Shown here piece after piece: positions 63,653-64,000 of a stretch of 64,000 bases of DNA. Source of the DNA: Calditrichota bacterium (lineage in GTDB: Bacteria > Calditrichota > Calditrichia > Calditrichales > Calditrichaceae); NCBI GenBank assembly GCA_024278755.1, contig JAJRSO010000038.1, positions 124,001-188,000 on the forward strand, in the 5' to 3' direction. The notes beneath the pieces were generated by a model. That model did no database searches. It had not been told where the DNA came from and was given only the letters and a program-made list of their open reading frames with translations. The position numbers were made by a program, and so were the translations under genes. The first letter of the stretch is position 1; each line of letters begins with the position of its first letter.

Positions 63653-64000
63653 ACAGGAACAAGCGGAAATTTTGTTTAACGAAGGTATAAAATTATATGA
63701 GCGGGAAAAGATAGAAGAGGCGGAAGAAAAATTTTTAAGGGCCCTGCAATTACATCCGGATTCCGAAGAAATTATGTACAATCTGGCGCTGGTCTATATT
63801 GAACAGAAAAAATACGAACAGAGCTGGGAACTGGCGGCTTCTATCCATTCTCTGGATTGTGACGAACTATTCGATGAACTGGAAAAAACGGGGTATAGTC
63901 CGTCGTTTGAAATGCCTGACAGTATTCCCGATTTCTGTTCGGACTGTCCCTATTTTCGTCCGGTGAGCATGATTCGTGACGAAGGCGGTTTTTGTACTTT
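63639..64000 (+). CDS. TPR protein (cut by window edge)
   Basis: The first 120 residues are visible, from the ATG at 63639 (overlapping the DUF188 gene). Two TPR units cover residues 8-75 (AEILFNEGIKLYEREKIEEA, then IMYNLALVYIEQKKYEQSWE). After about residue 95 comes a Cys-containing segment FCSDCPYFRP, and another Cys near the edge (GGFCTF), which could be a metal site. No signal peptide. The remainder and the function cannot be seen. Confidence 0.8.
   Translation, partial: MTTYEQEQAEILFNEGIKLYEREKIEEAEEKFLRALQLHPDSEEIMYNLALVYIEQKKYEQSWELAASIHSLDCDELFDELEKTGYSPSFEMPDSIPDFCSDCPYFRPVSMIRDEGGFCT

Overview
The window looks like chromosomal DNA of a Gram-negative bacterium of the FCB (Fibrobacteres-Chlorobi-Bacteroidetes) type, possibly Calditrichota-like. 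That placement is inferred from gene content, not tested. The support is: a SusC/SusD pair and a tricorn-type peptidase; large secreted proteins ending in the YPNPFN-type C-terminal sorting domain; a complete KDO and LPS-export block; a SUF-only Fe-S operon; and a two-subunit 2-oxoacid:ferredoxin oxidoreductase. No tRNA, rRNA, CRISPR array, prophage or transposase gene was seen.

Layout. 1-7.1 kb (minus): C-terminally cut tricorn-like protease, then SusD and SusC. 7.3-8.0 kb (minus): a peroxiredoxin whose peroxidatic residue is encoded by an in-frame TGA, followed by a hairpin closely resembling the E. coli fdhF SECIS. I read it as a selenoprotein and consider it the best single observation here. 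8.1-9.3 kb: decayed DNA with REP-like palindromes and a pseudogene fusing an alkyltransferase-like N-terminus to a dihydrolipoamide dehydrogenase C-terminus. 9.3-17.4 kb (plus): two giant paralogous secreted proteins and a beta-propeller protein, with frameshifts. 17.7-18.2 kb: another chimeric pseudogene. 18.3-25.9 kb (minus): a peptidoglycan-sugar locus (NamZ-type exo-muramidase, GT2, BadF-type sugar kinase, SpoIID/LytB protein, AmpG-like permease).

26.4-34.4 kb (plus): an Rrf2-controlled SUF operon with a consensus promoter and two tandem palindromic operators, DUF59-sufB-sufC-sufD-sufU-DUF59-sufS, then a Mur-ligase-like gene. 34.5-40.3 kb: OmpA-like protein, a receiver protein, a TPR protein, an NtrC-type regulator, a cyclase-family protein and 3-methyladenine glycosylase I. 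40.6-47.8 kb: kdsA (frameshifted at an A7 tract), kdsC, three uncharacterised envelope genes, kdsD, lptC, an LptA/OstA-like gene and lptB. These should jointly make KDO and export LPS. 47.8-50.7 kb: a HicB-HicA-like fusion, a phosphatase-fold protein lacking its catalytic Cys, and an NhaD-like antiporter. 51.3-56 kb: mutL, miaA and the comM-like gene. 56.2-59.1 kb: korAB. 59.2-60.2 kb: a REC-HD-GYP protein. 60.5-62.7 kb: queD, queE, queF and queC for 7-deazaguanine synthesis. The end holds DUF1353 and DUF188 proteins and a cut TPR protein.

A ~125-135 bp element with imperfect terminal inverted repeats occurs three times in intergenic DNA (26.0, 40.3 and 51.1 kb) and looks MITE-like. Several frameshifts and two chimeric gene fusions mean that either local genome decay or assembly/sequencing error must be considered.
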